Shown here one piece after another: positions 39,810-52,217 of a stretch of 64,000 bases of DNA. Position 1 is the stretch's first letter, and each line of letters starts with the position of its first letter. This DNA comes from Piper betle. Lineage: Eukaryota; Streptophyta; Magnoliopsida; Piperales; Piperaceae. The stretch lies in contig JAURVB010000835.1 in the NCBI GenBank assembly GCA_033002965.1, positions 52,172 through 116,171 on the forward strand, in the 5' to 3' direction. The notes under the pieces are model-generated. The model was not told the origin of the DNA, did no database searches, and saw nothing but the letters and a program-made list of their open reading frames with translations. A program made the position numbers and the translations under genes.

Positions 39810-42800
39810 ACTTATTTATTAATCTCCCATCTTGTTCTACCTATTAGTTTAATAAAATTATCCCACTTTTATGATCTTCACATATATAATGCACATCAAT
39901 TACTTCGTCCTATGTTAACCACAATTATTATACTCAATGATTACCAATCGATCGATGTCATTTTGGATTTTGGTACGTACAGCCTACGTATTCATATATA
40001 TTGTGTGCCGTATATATAGCTACATATAATACAAACTGATATATAATAATTTTAATACTATGAATTTTTTATGGTTCACAGTGGGTAGTTATGGATGTAT
40101 TATTACACGTAGTTAATAAAATACCCACAAATATAATCTATTAGAAGAAAAATTAATAACGACGATTCTGATTCAAAAAGCTCAGATCTAAAAAAGTTCA
40201 CGCCTTAGCATTTCTAATATATATTATAACTGCTAGTTAGACGTGATGAATAACGGTATATGATAAACAAATGGAGAACCAAGAAAAGCATTTGTGTGTG
40301 GATGTCATCGTATGAGCAGGCAAGAGCATTGGATCCGAAAATATAAAGCAATGTTTTTGTCCTAAAAATATATTCACGTCCGAGGTATTGGCGAAGGCGT
40401 ATGTGAGAAGACAAGAGGGATGGAACATCCGGTGAGGAAATTGACAAGACCAGAGTCTGTGAACATTAACTATTCATTGGCTAATGGCTATTATATAACT
40501 CGGCGTATATGTCGCAGGCCAGGATAAAACTGCCTAAATGCATGTGATATGTTGAAGATGTATGAAAAGTATTGAGCATTCATGTTTTGTGTGACTAGGC
40601 CGAGATATTTGAGAGGAATTTTGGTGAGAATAGTATTAGCACGCATCCTTTGCTTTCTATTGGAATATGATACATGAGTGTAGTACTGTACAGTGATGTG
40701 GTGCGTTGAGTGTAAAATACGTTATATGAAAAGCTTGATAAATATGATACACGATCAATGATTCAGTGTGCTGTGAGACATAAGTATTGTGAAAGATGTT
40801 TTCAGTTCTTCAACCATGCAGCCGGTAGTCCAGCTCATAAGTCAAGACATTGAGGTTGCTTGGGTTGCTCAATTATAAATCATAATTTGTTTGTCTTATG
40901 AACAACGCTAGCTAGCTGTATTTATATATATAATCCACCGTGAAATATACGGCTAAATCAATAGTTTTTAGATGAGAAAAAATCATGTCTTGAAAGTGCT
41001 GTATTGTAGATGTACTTGAGGTAGCTCAGTAAATATAGATGAGACTGTATATTAATTTTAAGCCACAATTTGAATAACTCCAAGCAGTCTCGAAAAAGAA
41101 TGATGTATAGGTTGCGATCTGACATGAACATAAAATGGGGAGACTAGTTTAACAACCGCATATTATTTTTCTTTCAAGATGGGGTCATCCCTACATCATA
41201 ATTATCTCAGTACCTTTCCCTTTGAGATGACAAACACTATTTTGTATTGGAAAATTCCTAATTTTTTTAACACATTTCAGACTCCGTAACAAAAATGTTG
41301 ACATGATCAGATGCATATATAATTATTACAACTGGTTGTTTTCCTACAAGAAAATTGTCTCTTGAGACAGGCATATGCGGCAACCCCTTGGATCAAAACT
41401 ACAAATTTTCTCCCATATTATTAAAACACAATATTCTATCTAGCCAACTCTGAAGAGAACAAAACAAACTAGAAGATAATATAAATCCGAATAAACATGG
41501 GACAAGCTAATTGGTTTATACCTTGTTCGGTGGTGCAAAGTACACCGCTTGTTGCAGGACTTTTTTTTTCCAAGCCTTGTTGCAAGACTTTATTGTTATG
41601 GCAGACTATAACTCCGCCTTTCAATTGATTGCCGGCAAGAAAAGCTTGCCCAGATGCAGGGTGATGCAAGACATATAGTAGAAGGCACTTATATATATAT
41701 CTACTTCTTCTAACCTCCGCATCCCTCGTCAATAGAGAAAGCAAGGAAGGTGACGAATTGATAATGAAACATGCTGGTGTCTGCAAAGGTCAGACGCAAG
41801 AAGCGTACATCAACCAGGAATTGCTAAACACGATGCATGTTCCGATGTCTTCGCCATTGCACGAGGATGAACGACAGAAGTCAAAGGTGAATAATGGGCT
41901 GATGGCCGACCTTACGAGCAGACCAACCTGACTAGAGCTGGGAAATCTACTGAGACCAAGAATTATAAATTAGGACATGAACTACATGCACTTCTTCCAA
42001 TTGTATGACATTGTTATCTTACAAGCAGTACCCTTTTTTGGTATGATGTAGCTACTAGTACTGCAAGAAGATTGAAACTTTGATCGATCTGTACATTTGT
42101 TTTTCTGTGTACTGATCATCTTATATCTAGGAAGAATTTTATTAGAAGGTAGGTATAAGCTAGAACTGAATATTGATATAATATGCAAAATTTATAAGTA
42201 TGGGAATACAAAAAGGGAGCAGTTATATATATATATATATACAACGACATTATTGGTGTGCATGCATGTAGACAGAGCACTCCTCGTGTGAGCGGAATAA
42301 CTGGGTACGATATCTGTCAAGTCGGGGGCCTTGAAAACTGCCGGCCTTGTTTCCTCGCCGGGAAACAGCTACCTTTAAGCACCGATTTGCTAAGATCCTT
42401 GCATGCGCTGCGCAGGGGTCCATTCCTTTCATGCACATCCATCATTCATTCATATTCATATATATATATATATATATTCATTACAATATACCCCTGAATT
42501 CACGAGCTTAATGTCAGATTTCTCTCCATCCCCATCGGTTCCCACCCTCTTATTTGTAAATTTATAAAACATTGGCATTAATATTAATTGATCCTGTTAA
42601 TCTAATTTTCAGCTGATCAAAAAACATCCGCCTTCTCAGAAGCTACTATTTGCTTTTTCCCAGTCATATATGTTGTAAAGTAGATCCATTTCGTCCATTC
42701 CACTCAACTTATTACCATGTTGGTGGTGGGGAGTGTGTGTCAACTTTCCTTTATGTTGACAATCCAAAGGTATGTGTGTTATTGGGTAGCTAGAAAAACA

Positions 42801-44842
42801 AGCATAGTTGTAGATTTAACTTATAATTGTTTCCCGTGCAACATATATACATCTGAACTTTGTTAATTTTCCATAATTAATCATGCATGTAGTTTATTTA
42901 ATTGATGAATAGAAACTAGCTAGCTAGAGATTGCTGATTTAATATTCATTTAACGTGAATATGCACTCAAAGCAGGGATTGTATGATTGATCAATCTAGT
43001 CCTTCATTTTCAATTGTGGATTTTCGTGAAAGGTTTGCAGTAAGGAAGCAATAGTACCCTATTAGAAAATAGGAAGAACATATACATATATACATACATA
43101 TAAATACAAGAAATAGTAATATTATTATGGATTTGTGTGTCATTAGTCCATACAAGAGGAATCGAGTGGTGGGGCAATCGAATTAAATAAAACATGATGG
43201 GAAGCAAATGGGGGCGGAATATTTGGTTTGTAGCAGCTTAGATACACATCAGATTGCCTCAATAATGGAAGAGAAAGCTGCTTTTAAAACAAAAAAATTA
43301 ATTTAACAATCAAAATGGGAGCACTGTTTGCTTTAATACGAAGAAGACAGTAGTCCGATCATCTTCGCCTTTGATCGTCAGGGACAGCTGATGAGTCGTC
43401 CCCACCAAAATTCTTCGTTTCACGTCCTTTCCCTTCTTTTAGTCAATACTGCACCTCATCAAATCCTTCTTTCACCCAGATATTGTACGAGATTCATGAT
43501 AATGACCACCCCTTTATATTATATTATTTATTTCTTCATCCATTTTCCCGACTAGATCCTGTAAAAGTGGCACTCAACCAATCTGCTATGTAGGCAGCTA
43601 CAAAACCCATCTAGGATTTAAGAATATTCACAACTTTCATTGGCAAAAGTAGTCCCACTCCAGCAACAGCAGCTGGAAGCGCCGGTCCAAGCAGTGATGA
43701 TCATTTGTCTACTCGACAGTCAAGTCTCAAGTCTGTCTGTTTGCTTGTGACATACAAGTATATATTGCAAATCTATATTAGTCTCAAGTCTGCTCATTAC
43801 CAATATGGCACTGTAAGTATGAGGAGCCAGCGGCACACTGACACCAACGCAACCTATGCAATTGTAATCTTGGATTGTTGATTATTGATGGTGGTCTGTT
43901 TAACAAACCATCAAGTATACAATTACCTTGTGACACATACATTCAACTCTTCGAGAATGGAACCAATCTTGTTGCCCTACCAAAATCTTTCATATATCAG
44001 TCAAGCAGAGCCAATTTCCAAAGGGGTGTCTGAATCTAAAAATGTTATCGATTGTGGCAATGACTGGGGCTCTGCCCATGCAAGTTGCACCGTATTCCAC
44101 CGAAATGTTGCAAGCTGCCATCTCATCGTGTAAATCATGCGCCCCATGTCCATCAAAAACTAACAGTGATTTGTATTTACTTGAATGGTGATCGATCGGT
44201 GGCCGCTGCTACAACTAGAGAACATTACCTTTGAGAATGGAACTTTGATTTCATGAGGTTCAATGACATTATCCAGCGCCCAACAAAGAAAAAATTTCCC
44301 GAGGTGCTGCAAACATGTTTTTTTGCTAATTTTCTGTTCCAGGTCTCTCTTGCAGAGTCCTACAAATAGAGGTTTCATAAATTTCAAAAATTAACTGCAG
44401 AAGAATCAACATTTGAACTGATTTTACATGATATCATGGCAGCAATATCAGTGACTAAGAAAAACTGGGATAATGGAAGCAAGAATTGAACACAGTTTTT
44501 GCAAGTGCGACAAAAAGCTCATGTTGCCGACAGCACCTTCCTTGCCCCCTGAAACCCCATTGAGGTAGACACATTGTCCACCTCTATTTGAGAGGCGTTA
44601 ACCGGGGCTTGTTGATGGAGGCTTTGGCAATGGCAGGACAACATAAAATACCAAGCTGCCAACCTTCTCAGCTGAAGATACTTAAATTTGATATTATATA
44701 TGTATTCTCTCCAACTACTGCCGGGCCAGTAATTTTGCCAATCTGTTGGGTAGACGTAACTAAAATCTCATTGCCACCAATGCACTTGGAACACCAACAG
44801 CTTTTCGAACTGATTCCATTACATGTGATAAAAAAAGTTTCT
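39810..44842. other. Intergenic region without a recognisable gene
   Basis: About 5 kb of AT-rich DNA. Short (TA)n tracts lie near 42224-42241 and 42460-42478. The stretch 43885-44842 has moderate frames on both strands but none resembling a protein; the part next to 44843 is likely the 3' UTR of the DUF3531 gene. No RNA gene or element ends recognised. Confidence 0.5.
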
Positions 44843-47724
44843 TTAAATCTTGAAATACTTGTATCCATCCTCCGGGTTTGTCATACCTTCTTCCCAATCA
44901 CCCATGCATTTACCACCGAAAACGACCTGCTGGATGCCAAGATATCTGTCCATAGTTTTATAGCATTTAAATGCCATGAACAAAATAATGCCAACAAATG
45001 AGGAGCAGAGCAGGGAGAAAGAGAGATAGATAGATGCTTTACTCCGAGCTGAGAGCCGTTAAGCAATTAAGGAGAACATCCACAGCAAAAAAGTCACAGG
45101 TTCCAAGATCTACCCTGTGAGGCAAATCCACGTTACAGTTTTTTAAAAAACTGTTATCGGTGACAGAATGAGTGAACCAGGTGTTTAAATAAAGTTGATC
45201 TACCAAAAACGGCACCAGTTGTCTTGGAATTCAATGTTACTTATGTCATGGAATGATGAAGGCATGGCTTTAGCCCCTTTCTCAGAATCATAGAAAGGAT
45301 CGTAGTCCATAGATGAATTAGCCAGCTGCAGAAAAACCAAAAAGGTCAAGAATGCATACACTAAGACCAAAATGTGCTTCCTGATATGGCACTTTACCAA
45401 CATCGGTGCATGCTTTCATTTTTTCCCCTTTTTTTCTTCACTTGTTATTTTTACCCTTGGAGAGTGGAATTTGACAACCTTACCATTGCATGATTTGCTC
45501 CCTAGAGTAAGTGTTTTCAAAACAGAAAGAAATTAGTCATAATGATGGTCTAACTGAAGAACCAGAAGATTGTAATTGTTTTACTTGATGCAGCAACCCA
45601 GAAGCATTAGTTAGTAGCATTCACAATATTCAATAACTAAGCCACTATTTCTTTAAAACTTTAAGCGGAAAGGGTTTTCAAGATGATAAAATACCAGCTT
45701 AATTTGGAGAAAATAAGTGCAAGTTCGCATTAAGCTAATGTCAATTAATGCACAAACCTGCAAGTTACTAGAGTTAAAAGCTCCTAAACGCCCCATTACG
45801 TACCATGCTTGAATAACCTGCTAGAGTGAACTGGTCATTGCCAAAAGATACTATTAGGAAGATAAGCACTCTGATGTTATGTGAAATCTCAACTTACACT
45901 ACCAATAAGATCAACATCACGATCAGATGGTGCCCCATAAAGCTCAAGCCAGATGTATGAGTCAAGGGGGTTGAAGCTGTGACAATAAGAGCAATGGCTT
46001 CATAAATGGCTATTTTAAACTTATAGAGAGAAGTGCGTTATATAGTATATGTGGGCAACAATGGATGAAAGGATGACAGCAAAATAACATTCAAACATAC
46101 AGCAAACAGATTCTAGGTTTCTTGATATAGAAATGTAGTCTACTTCTGTCACATCCGAAAGATACAAAATCCAGAATAAGAGAACATTAACTATGGGATT
46201 TAGTATGTGCATATAGGGTACTTATAAATCATGGGCCTGTATTTCTAATCTATAATCTCCCAACAATTCTTTTTCATCTCTTTTCCGTTGTCAATTAAAT
46301 TATGTACATTGTCAAGTTTGGAGAATTTCAACAGGAGCTTCCTTAATGGTAACTTCCACAAACATTCTAACTATGGACAAGTCTCACCCTAAATGGCCTG
46401 ATTAGCATATTCTCTCCACAACTACATCCATATTGATTCCTAATTAGTTGCCACCAGTTCACTAAAAAATACTGCCGATACATTAAGCTCACAAATGCGT
46501 TCACTAAGGAAATAAAGAAGAAACACAGAACTATTCACATCTCATATTCACATTATATGGTCTCAAATAAAAAAATCTCTTCTTGATTACCAAGCAAAAT
46601 CTTGAATTGAAAAAAATATATATATAACCACATCTCTAGTCTTGGCACCTCAAGACAATCTCAGCTAGATGGAATTTCCTGCCTGAAAACATCCTATGAA
46701 ACTCATCACTTCAATTAGCTTATTTAGTTGTTAAACAGTCCAGGCTTCAAACAATAAATTCCACATACACCTTGCAGTCATTAGTCATTTACCATAAGCA
46801 ATTTCCGGGCATGATGATAACTAGGGTTATCACACCACTGCAACTACCTCTTTCACCCTCCATAAAGAGAACTAGCATAAATTATCGAACCATTATCATG
46901 CAGAATTGTTCCCAACATAATATTGGAATGCAAGGATCTTATCCATATTTCGTCAAGAGTGAAAGGCTACAACCGATGAATAAATTACTCACTCTCTAAA
47001 GCTGACTTTAAATGCAAGAACTGAACCAGTTTTTGACTTTTGAAAATCTCTACCCTTCTTCCGAACTCTCTCTTCAACCTAAATCAATCAAGAAAGAAAA
47101 GAATTGTCAAATTATCACTGCATGTGACGATTCAAATATCTCTTGTCAATTTGTCGTGACAATTAGAAAACAGAAAGCAAGCATTGAAAACATATGGCAT
47201 TTTTTATTTTTTTTAAAGAAAAAAGATACCCTTTTCTTCATCAGCTCCGGATCACCAACGCTGTCCCCAAGCACAGCACGTAATTCTACATCATCTCGAC
47301 ATGCATCTTCTAGAATTCTGCTCATTCAAAAAACAATGCAATGCATCCAATTAAACAAGTATATCAACCATGATTCATCTCCACTAGGCTATTACTAACT
47401 TCATAAGCAAGACTACGTAAAAAAACCACATAGTTATTACTTAGCCCACGCAGGGTAATTGTTCCTGCGCTCATGCTCCCGTCTCCTCTTCTCTTCCCTA
47501 ACCTTAAGCAATCTACGACCTCGAGCAGTGGTACCGGAACCTTTTACATCCTGCTCTTCCATTTTCCGACTCGAAGCTCTAATTCCACCAAAAACCACCC
47601 TTTCGGGAAGGGATTGAAGGTTCCCACGAAGCAAAGTAAGTCGGGCGAAAATGGAAGAACAAGGTGACGACAGACTTGCACAAGTCCTTGTACCGAGCAA
47701 GCCGTCCCACATCCAATTCGCCAT
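44843..47724 (-). CDS. DUF3531 family protein, probably plastidial (8 exons, 297 aa)
   Basis: Exons: 47724-47441, 47317-47230, 47078-46993, 45976-45898, 45817-45758, 45325-45204, 45114-45043 and 44945-44843. Every junction is GT-AG and phases close at 297 aa. The N-terminus (Ser/Arg/Leu-rich, few acids) suggests a chloroplast transit peptide. It is followed by a basic stretch (KVREEKRRREHERR). Conserved blocks are AWAKILEDACRDDVELRAVLGDS, VEERVRKKGRDF, NPLDSYIWLELYGAPSDRDVDLIGSVIQAWYVMGRLGAFNSSNLQ, PSSFHDI, FQDNW and the C-terminal YLGIQQVVFGGKCMGDWEEGM. These match the DUF3531 family, shared by plants and cyanobacteria and of unknown biochemical function. The conserved YVMGRLGAFNS block is intact, so this looks like a working gene. 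Confidence 0.9.
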
Positions 47725-47729
47725 GATTC

Positions 47730-49264
47730 AACCACTACCCTAGGCAATCAACCCATGCAGCACCATGATAAGATTATAATCACAACCCGGTAAACAGACG
47801 TAACAAGGCAGTTCAGAAAATTCTGCAAAATTGAGCTCAGACAATAAATTGAATTCCACAAAGGATGATTAACAGGAAGTTCATGAGTAATAATAATAAT
47901 GACAGAAAATTCACAGTACCCACCAGGGGGGAAAAAATGAACTATAAAAGTACATTTTGCAGTTCAAATTGCGGATTTTTTCTATAATTTGCAGAGGAAT
48001 TACCCGAAAATGGGACGAACGAGCGGCCAACGAAGTATCAGCACAGCAGACTTCCGACGAAACGCTCCAGAGCAAGAAGATGATGAAGAAGGGCGCGTAT
48101 TGGGCCGGATTAGTTGGGTGTCCAATTCAGAAAAAGCCCACAAACAAGAACATCTAGGACCTTTGGGGGTGGAATCGGTTTAGCCTGAATCAGTTATATA
48201 TTAAAATTTCAACTTAGTCAAAATTAGTGGGTTATTATTATAAAATATATCATTCTGATGTAATTTTCATGTTATAATGTGTATTATATTTTTGGATTTT
48301 TTTTAAAATTATTTAAAGTTAGTTATTATTTTTAACTTGAATCGGAGTCGAGTTAACTTTTAATTACGAGAATGCCATCCCTCGTTCTCCCCCGCTGCTG
48401 TCGTCACCTCCCCACCTTGCCTTCGTCGCCGCCCTATTGCCCTGTCGCCACCCCTCCTCGCCTTCCACCCCGCCTCGCTGCCCCAAAGCCGCCCTCACAA
48501 CTCGCTCTGCCCTGCCTCGTTGCCCTGCCACCTCCCTTGTCTTTTGCGCCACGTCCCACGCCGCCGTTGCCCCCCAGCCCCAGCCCCACCCCCACCCCCC
48601 GGTTGCCCGTCGCTGCCCTTGCGGCCTCCCTGCCGCCGGCTGAAATCGGCACGAGCCGATTCTAGAAATCGGTCAATTGAGCCGATTCTAGAATCAGCTC
48701 GAATCGAGTAAAATCTATCGAGTAAAATCTGTGGATTTGCAGACCGATTTGAGCCTAGCCGATTCACGTTATTTTTTAAATCGGATCGTCGCCGATCTGA
48801 TTTATGCAACTTGGCATATTATATATGTATCACAAATTTTTATTGAGTTTTTGAGCGTTTTCAATTTTCGATCTGATATATTATTAATAAAAAAATCATT
48901 TATTGTAAATACCAAACGAATGAGTAAAGTATCGGTCCTCCCCGTTGCGAGATTAATTTTAGATGTCGGTCCAACATGTTTACGTTTGGTTGATGTTAAT
49001 TCAAGTCGGATGAATTTTGGGCCACCCACCCAAGAACAGTGCACCTCTCCATTCATTCGTTCATTCATTCCATGAATGAAAAAAAGGGGTTGTTTAAGTC
49101 GGATCAAGTCCATATATATTCAGCAATGATCACACACATACTATTTGGGTCGTGGTTTTTGACAACACGAAGTACAAAATCCGGTTTTATTTAATAATTA
49201 ACAAACTTCCATTTGCATCATAATCATAATTACTACAAGAATGCAACCACCTAAATCCATCTCC
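47730..49264. other. Intergenic region with a GAATCGG-rich repeat segment
   Basis: From about 48360 to 48660 the DNA is CT/GC-rich and yields low-complexity frames on both strands. From 48645 to 48790 it is dense in CCGATTC/GAATCGG words in both orientations, like the segment at 50880-51070. No protein-coding gene recognised. Confidence 0.5.
48645..48790. repeat. GAATCGG/CCGATTC-rich repeat segment, copy 1
   Basis: Words such as gccgattctagaa and aatcgagtaaaatc recur in short order. A similar word set occupies 50880-51070. Probably a non-autonomous element end, but no terminal repeats or target duplications could be set. Confidence 0.4.
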
Positions 49265-50254
49265 TCACTTGTTGATGGCAGGGACCTTGATGTAACCGAC
49301 GTGGGAGGAAGAGGAAGAGGAGACTTTAGTAAGTGCTCCACCCCGCCCACTTTGAAATAGTCAGCGCCGCTGCACAGCCGCGGCCGCGGCAGAGCACAGT
49401 AGGAGCTCCACCCCTTGGCCGACGGGCACGCGAGGCACATCTCCTCTCGCACACCTCGACCACCCGCTCAGCCGCCCGTCGACGGAGAAGAAGGCGAAGG
49501 TCACCTACCACGACACGGTGTCGACCATGTCGTAGTAGGTGTAGACCAGGAGGTTGCCGTTTGACTCGATGCGGGCGAAGGAGAGGGTGGCGTTGTACTT
49601 GGGCCGGCCGATGATGAAGGAGACGGAGGCGGCGGCGCCCACCACGAGGTTGAGCTTGAGCTCGTAGGCGTAGGCCTCGATCGTCTCGGGCTCGACGGCG
49701 AAGTTAACGGAGTTGATCGGCCCGGTTGTGCCCAGGATGCCATCGGAGTAGTTGTAGTAGGCGATGCGTCGGTTGCTGGGGACTTCCACGTACATGGCCA
49801 GCCCCTTGGGCTCCAAGACGAGACTGTAGCAGCCGTTGGAGGAGTCGGCCGGCGATGCCCGGCCGACGAGCCTGTTCCTACCGGAGGAGATGAGGAGGGA
49901 CTGACCGACGAGGAGGGTGTCCGTCGGGTGGTCGAAGCTCTGCCACACGAACTTCCCCGACCTGTCGAGGAGCACTACGTTGCCGCTGGGGAGGAGGCGG
50001 AGGCCGTCCACGCCTTTGTTGGCCGTGCCGGTCTGCCAAGCGACTTTCCCGCCGGCGTCGGCTAGGACGAGGTTGCCGTCGCGGGAGAAGGTGAGGATGG
50101 CGTTCTCGCCGACGGGGCGGCTGCTGTTGGCCTCCCAGACCCAGCGGCGGACGGACTCGGAGCGGGTGGCGCCCGTGCTGAGGGCGAGGAAGAAAGGGGA
50201 TGGGGTGGTGTTGTAGAAGCATACTTGGAATGGGTAGGCGGTACGGGGAGGGTG
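49265..50254 (-). pseudogene. EP1-like mannose-binding lectin (B_lectin) glycoprotein pseudogene, 5'-truncated
   Basis: Reading leftward from 50254 the frame gives AYPFQVCFYNTTPSPFFLALS, RRWVWEANSSRPV, FSRDGNLVLADAGGKVAWQTG, GNVVLLDRSGKFVWQSFDHPTDTLL and later YNATLSFARIESNGNL. These are hallmarks of the EP1/D-mannose-binding lectin secreted glycoproteins. The signal peptide and first ~60 residues are absent: homology stops at 50254. In-frame TAG at 49507-49505 interrupts what reads on as VTFAFFSVDGRL. Downstream the frame changes (MCLACPSAKGWSSYC, ADYFKVGGVEHLLK). A further jump lands in HVGYIKVPAINK, ending at the stop 49267-49265, so part of the Cys-rich C-terminal domain is deleted. Living relatives are cell-wall glycoproteins. 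The truncated end lies ~190 bases from a retrotransposon LTR. Confidence 0.87.
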
Positions 50255-50396
50255 TGTTGTTGAGTTTACCTATATCGATGCTTAAAGCGTAACGAGAAAA
50301 TCTTATTTGTTAACTTTTAAGAGGGACATATGGTAGTCCGGGCTTCGTACTTTGGCGAACTCGCTTAACGTATTTAAACGACTGGGTGACGGTAAT

Positions 50397-50441
50397 TTGA
50401 TCTAGGGAAATGGCGGGTAGAAAGAGGCAAAAGGAGACTAG
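50397..50441 (+). repeat. 45-bp sequence, left copy (identical to 63581-63625)
   Basis: Starts TTGATCTAGGGAAATGG and ends GGAGACTAG, identical over 45 bases to 63581-63625 in the same orientation. The left copy directly adjoins the start of the 5' LTR (50444). Confidence 0.93.
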
Positions 50442-50443
50442 AG

Positions 50444-50875
50444 AGTCACGGGTCTAGTTCACAGGACGTGACAAGGCTAGGGTTTGGTGGTTGTTCCTAG
50501 CATTCCCGTGTTCCTATGGGGTGACCGGGGTTGCCCTAGTGGTGGAAACAATTGGCCATGCTAATCCGTGTTGAAGTTGAAGGTAGATGAACCATGGTGC
50601 ACGTAGCTGTGGAATGACCGAGCATTGTGGTCGAGCAAAGTATCGGTGACAGCGAGTATTGGCATATGCAGTGGGAATGGCGTACCGGGCATGTGGCTGG
50701 GTTCGAGCAACAATAAACCTCAAGATGTTAATTGGGTCGTGAATTGGGTCCAGGCGGGTGCAGTTGACCGAGCACTAGGCTGGGAGTAGCGAGCATGTTG
50801 GCATGAGCATCGGCAGGCTATGTCGAGCAAGTTACCGATCATGGACGAGTAGCGTGTACCGAGCAGCCTGACCTA
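50444..50875 (+). repeat. 5' LTR, truncated
   Basis: Aligns with 56827-57260: shared ggctagggtttggtggttg, then the run to the accgagcagcc word. Past 50875 the copies diverge abruptly, so the rest of this LTR, the primer-binding site and the gag start are missing. Confidence 0.85.
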
Positions 50876-50879
50876 GTGA

Positions 50880-51270
50880 TGCATGAATCGATCGATTCCA
50901 AGTGGAATCGGCTGATTTGAATCGGATCGGCACCGTGCCGATCCAATTTTGGGGCTGAATCGGTCGGCCCCGAATCGGCATCCAACTCGGCCGATTCACC
51001 TCAATTCCAACCGAGTTAAATCCGACTTCGGAATTGAGGTAAATCGGAAAGAATCGGTTTTTGGACAAATTACTAAAATACCCTAGGTATGATATTTATT
51101 AAATTATTTAATCATGGGTAAAATTGGAATTTTGATATTAAAATGCCCCTTTCTCCCTCCGCTGCTGATGCTCCTTCTCTCCGGCAGGGCTGGGTGGGGC
51201 TGACGGGGGGGGGGCGCGTTGCCGGCTGGGGAGGCGGGGCCGGCCAGGCGATGGGTCAGTGATGCGTCGA
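50880..51270. repeat. GAATCGG-rich foreign segment replacing the 5' LTR end, PBS and gag start
   Basis: 50880-51070 is dense in gaatcgg/ccgattc words, as at 48645-48790. It is followed by AT-rich then GC-rich sequence up to the broken gag. No matching segment occurs in the 3' LTR, so this is an insertion with or after a deletion. Ends undefined. Confidence 0.5.
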
Positions 51271-51277
51271 ATGGCGG

Positions 51278-52154
51278 TTGCATACAGATGTGGAATTGCT
51301 GAAGCGAGGGTTTCTAGCGCAGTCTCAGCAGGGTAATGCTGACTGTGTGGCAGAAGGAGATAACTCAGTTCCGGGAAGGCTCAAGGTGCCAAAGCCAAAG
51401 AAGTTTGAGGGGAATCGATCAGCCAAGGATCTGGAAAACTTCATCTGGGACATGCAAGAGTATTTCACTGTCGTGAAAGTTCCCGAAGAAAGACAAGTTT
51501 CGATGGCCAGCATGTTTATGTCTGGGGATGCCAAATTGTGGTATCGTACTCGCACCGAAGAGGGAGAAAGTGTTGGACGTCCCAGAATAGAAACTTGGGA
51601 GCTACTGAGGAAGGAGCTTCGGGAGCAGTTTTTGCCAACCAACACTACCTGGGTGGCAAGGGATCGACTTAAAAAGTTGAGACAGACAGGCACAGTACGG
51701 GAATACGTCAAGGAGTTTAGCTCGTGTCTCTTGGACATCAAAAATATGTCTGAAGATGATAAATTGTTCAATTTTATCAGTGGTTTGCAGCCATGGGCAC
51801 AAGTAGAACTGAAACGACAAAAGGTGCAAGACTTACCCGCAGACGATGGTAGCAGCAGATGCTTTGGTGGATTTCAAGACAACTGCTGGGTCTAAGGATG
51901 AGGATCCGACCCGAAAATCCAAGGCTGGCCGAGACCATCAGCGTGAGCACAAGGTGAAGTCGTCCAAGCCGAAGAAGAAGAAGAACTTCAGCTTTAGGGT
52001 AGTGGACAACACTCGGGTTACTGATGTGAAAAAGTCCGGTTGTTTCTTGTGCAATGGGCCGCACAGAGCTAAGGAGTGTCCGACTAAAGGCAAGATCAGT
52101 GCTTTGGTGGCAGCTGCAGACGGAGACCAGGGGGATCCAGGTCCTTCTGCCTGA
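51278..52154 (+). pseudogene. Retrotransposon gag, broken
   Basis: The first part (51278 to about 51842) is a retrotransposon Gag core (FEGNRSAKDLENFIWDMQEY...). It lacks a natural ATG start because the upstream sequence was replaced. Near 51840 the frame shifts. The second part (51846-52154) carries a basic stretch and a CCHC zinc knuckle (CFLCNGPHRAKEC), then a TGA stop at 52152-52154, which separates it from pol in the same frame. The frameshift, stop and missing start make it non-functional. Confidence 0.85.
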
Positions 52155-52217
52155 GCGTCAACCCTTCAGATACTCGGGGCTATTCGAGCTGGACAGGCAG
52201 CTTCAGAGGGAGCTGAT

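Noticed and set aside
44588..45001. Plus-strand frame of 137 codons
   Set aside because: It is antisense to the last exons and the probable 3' UTR of the DUF3531 gene and shows no homology.
48372..48711. Pro/Ala-rich frames on both strands
   Set aside because: GC-rich, low-complexity sequence open in several frames, adjoining a repeat segment; no domain.
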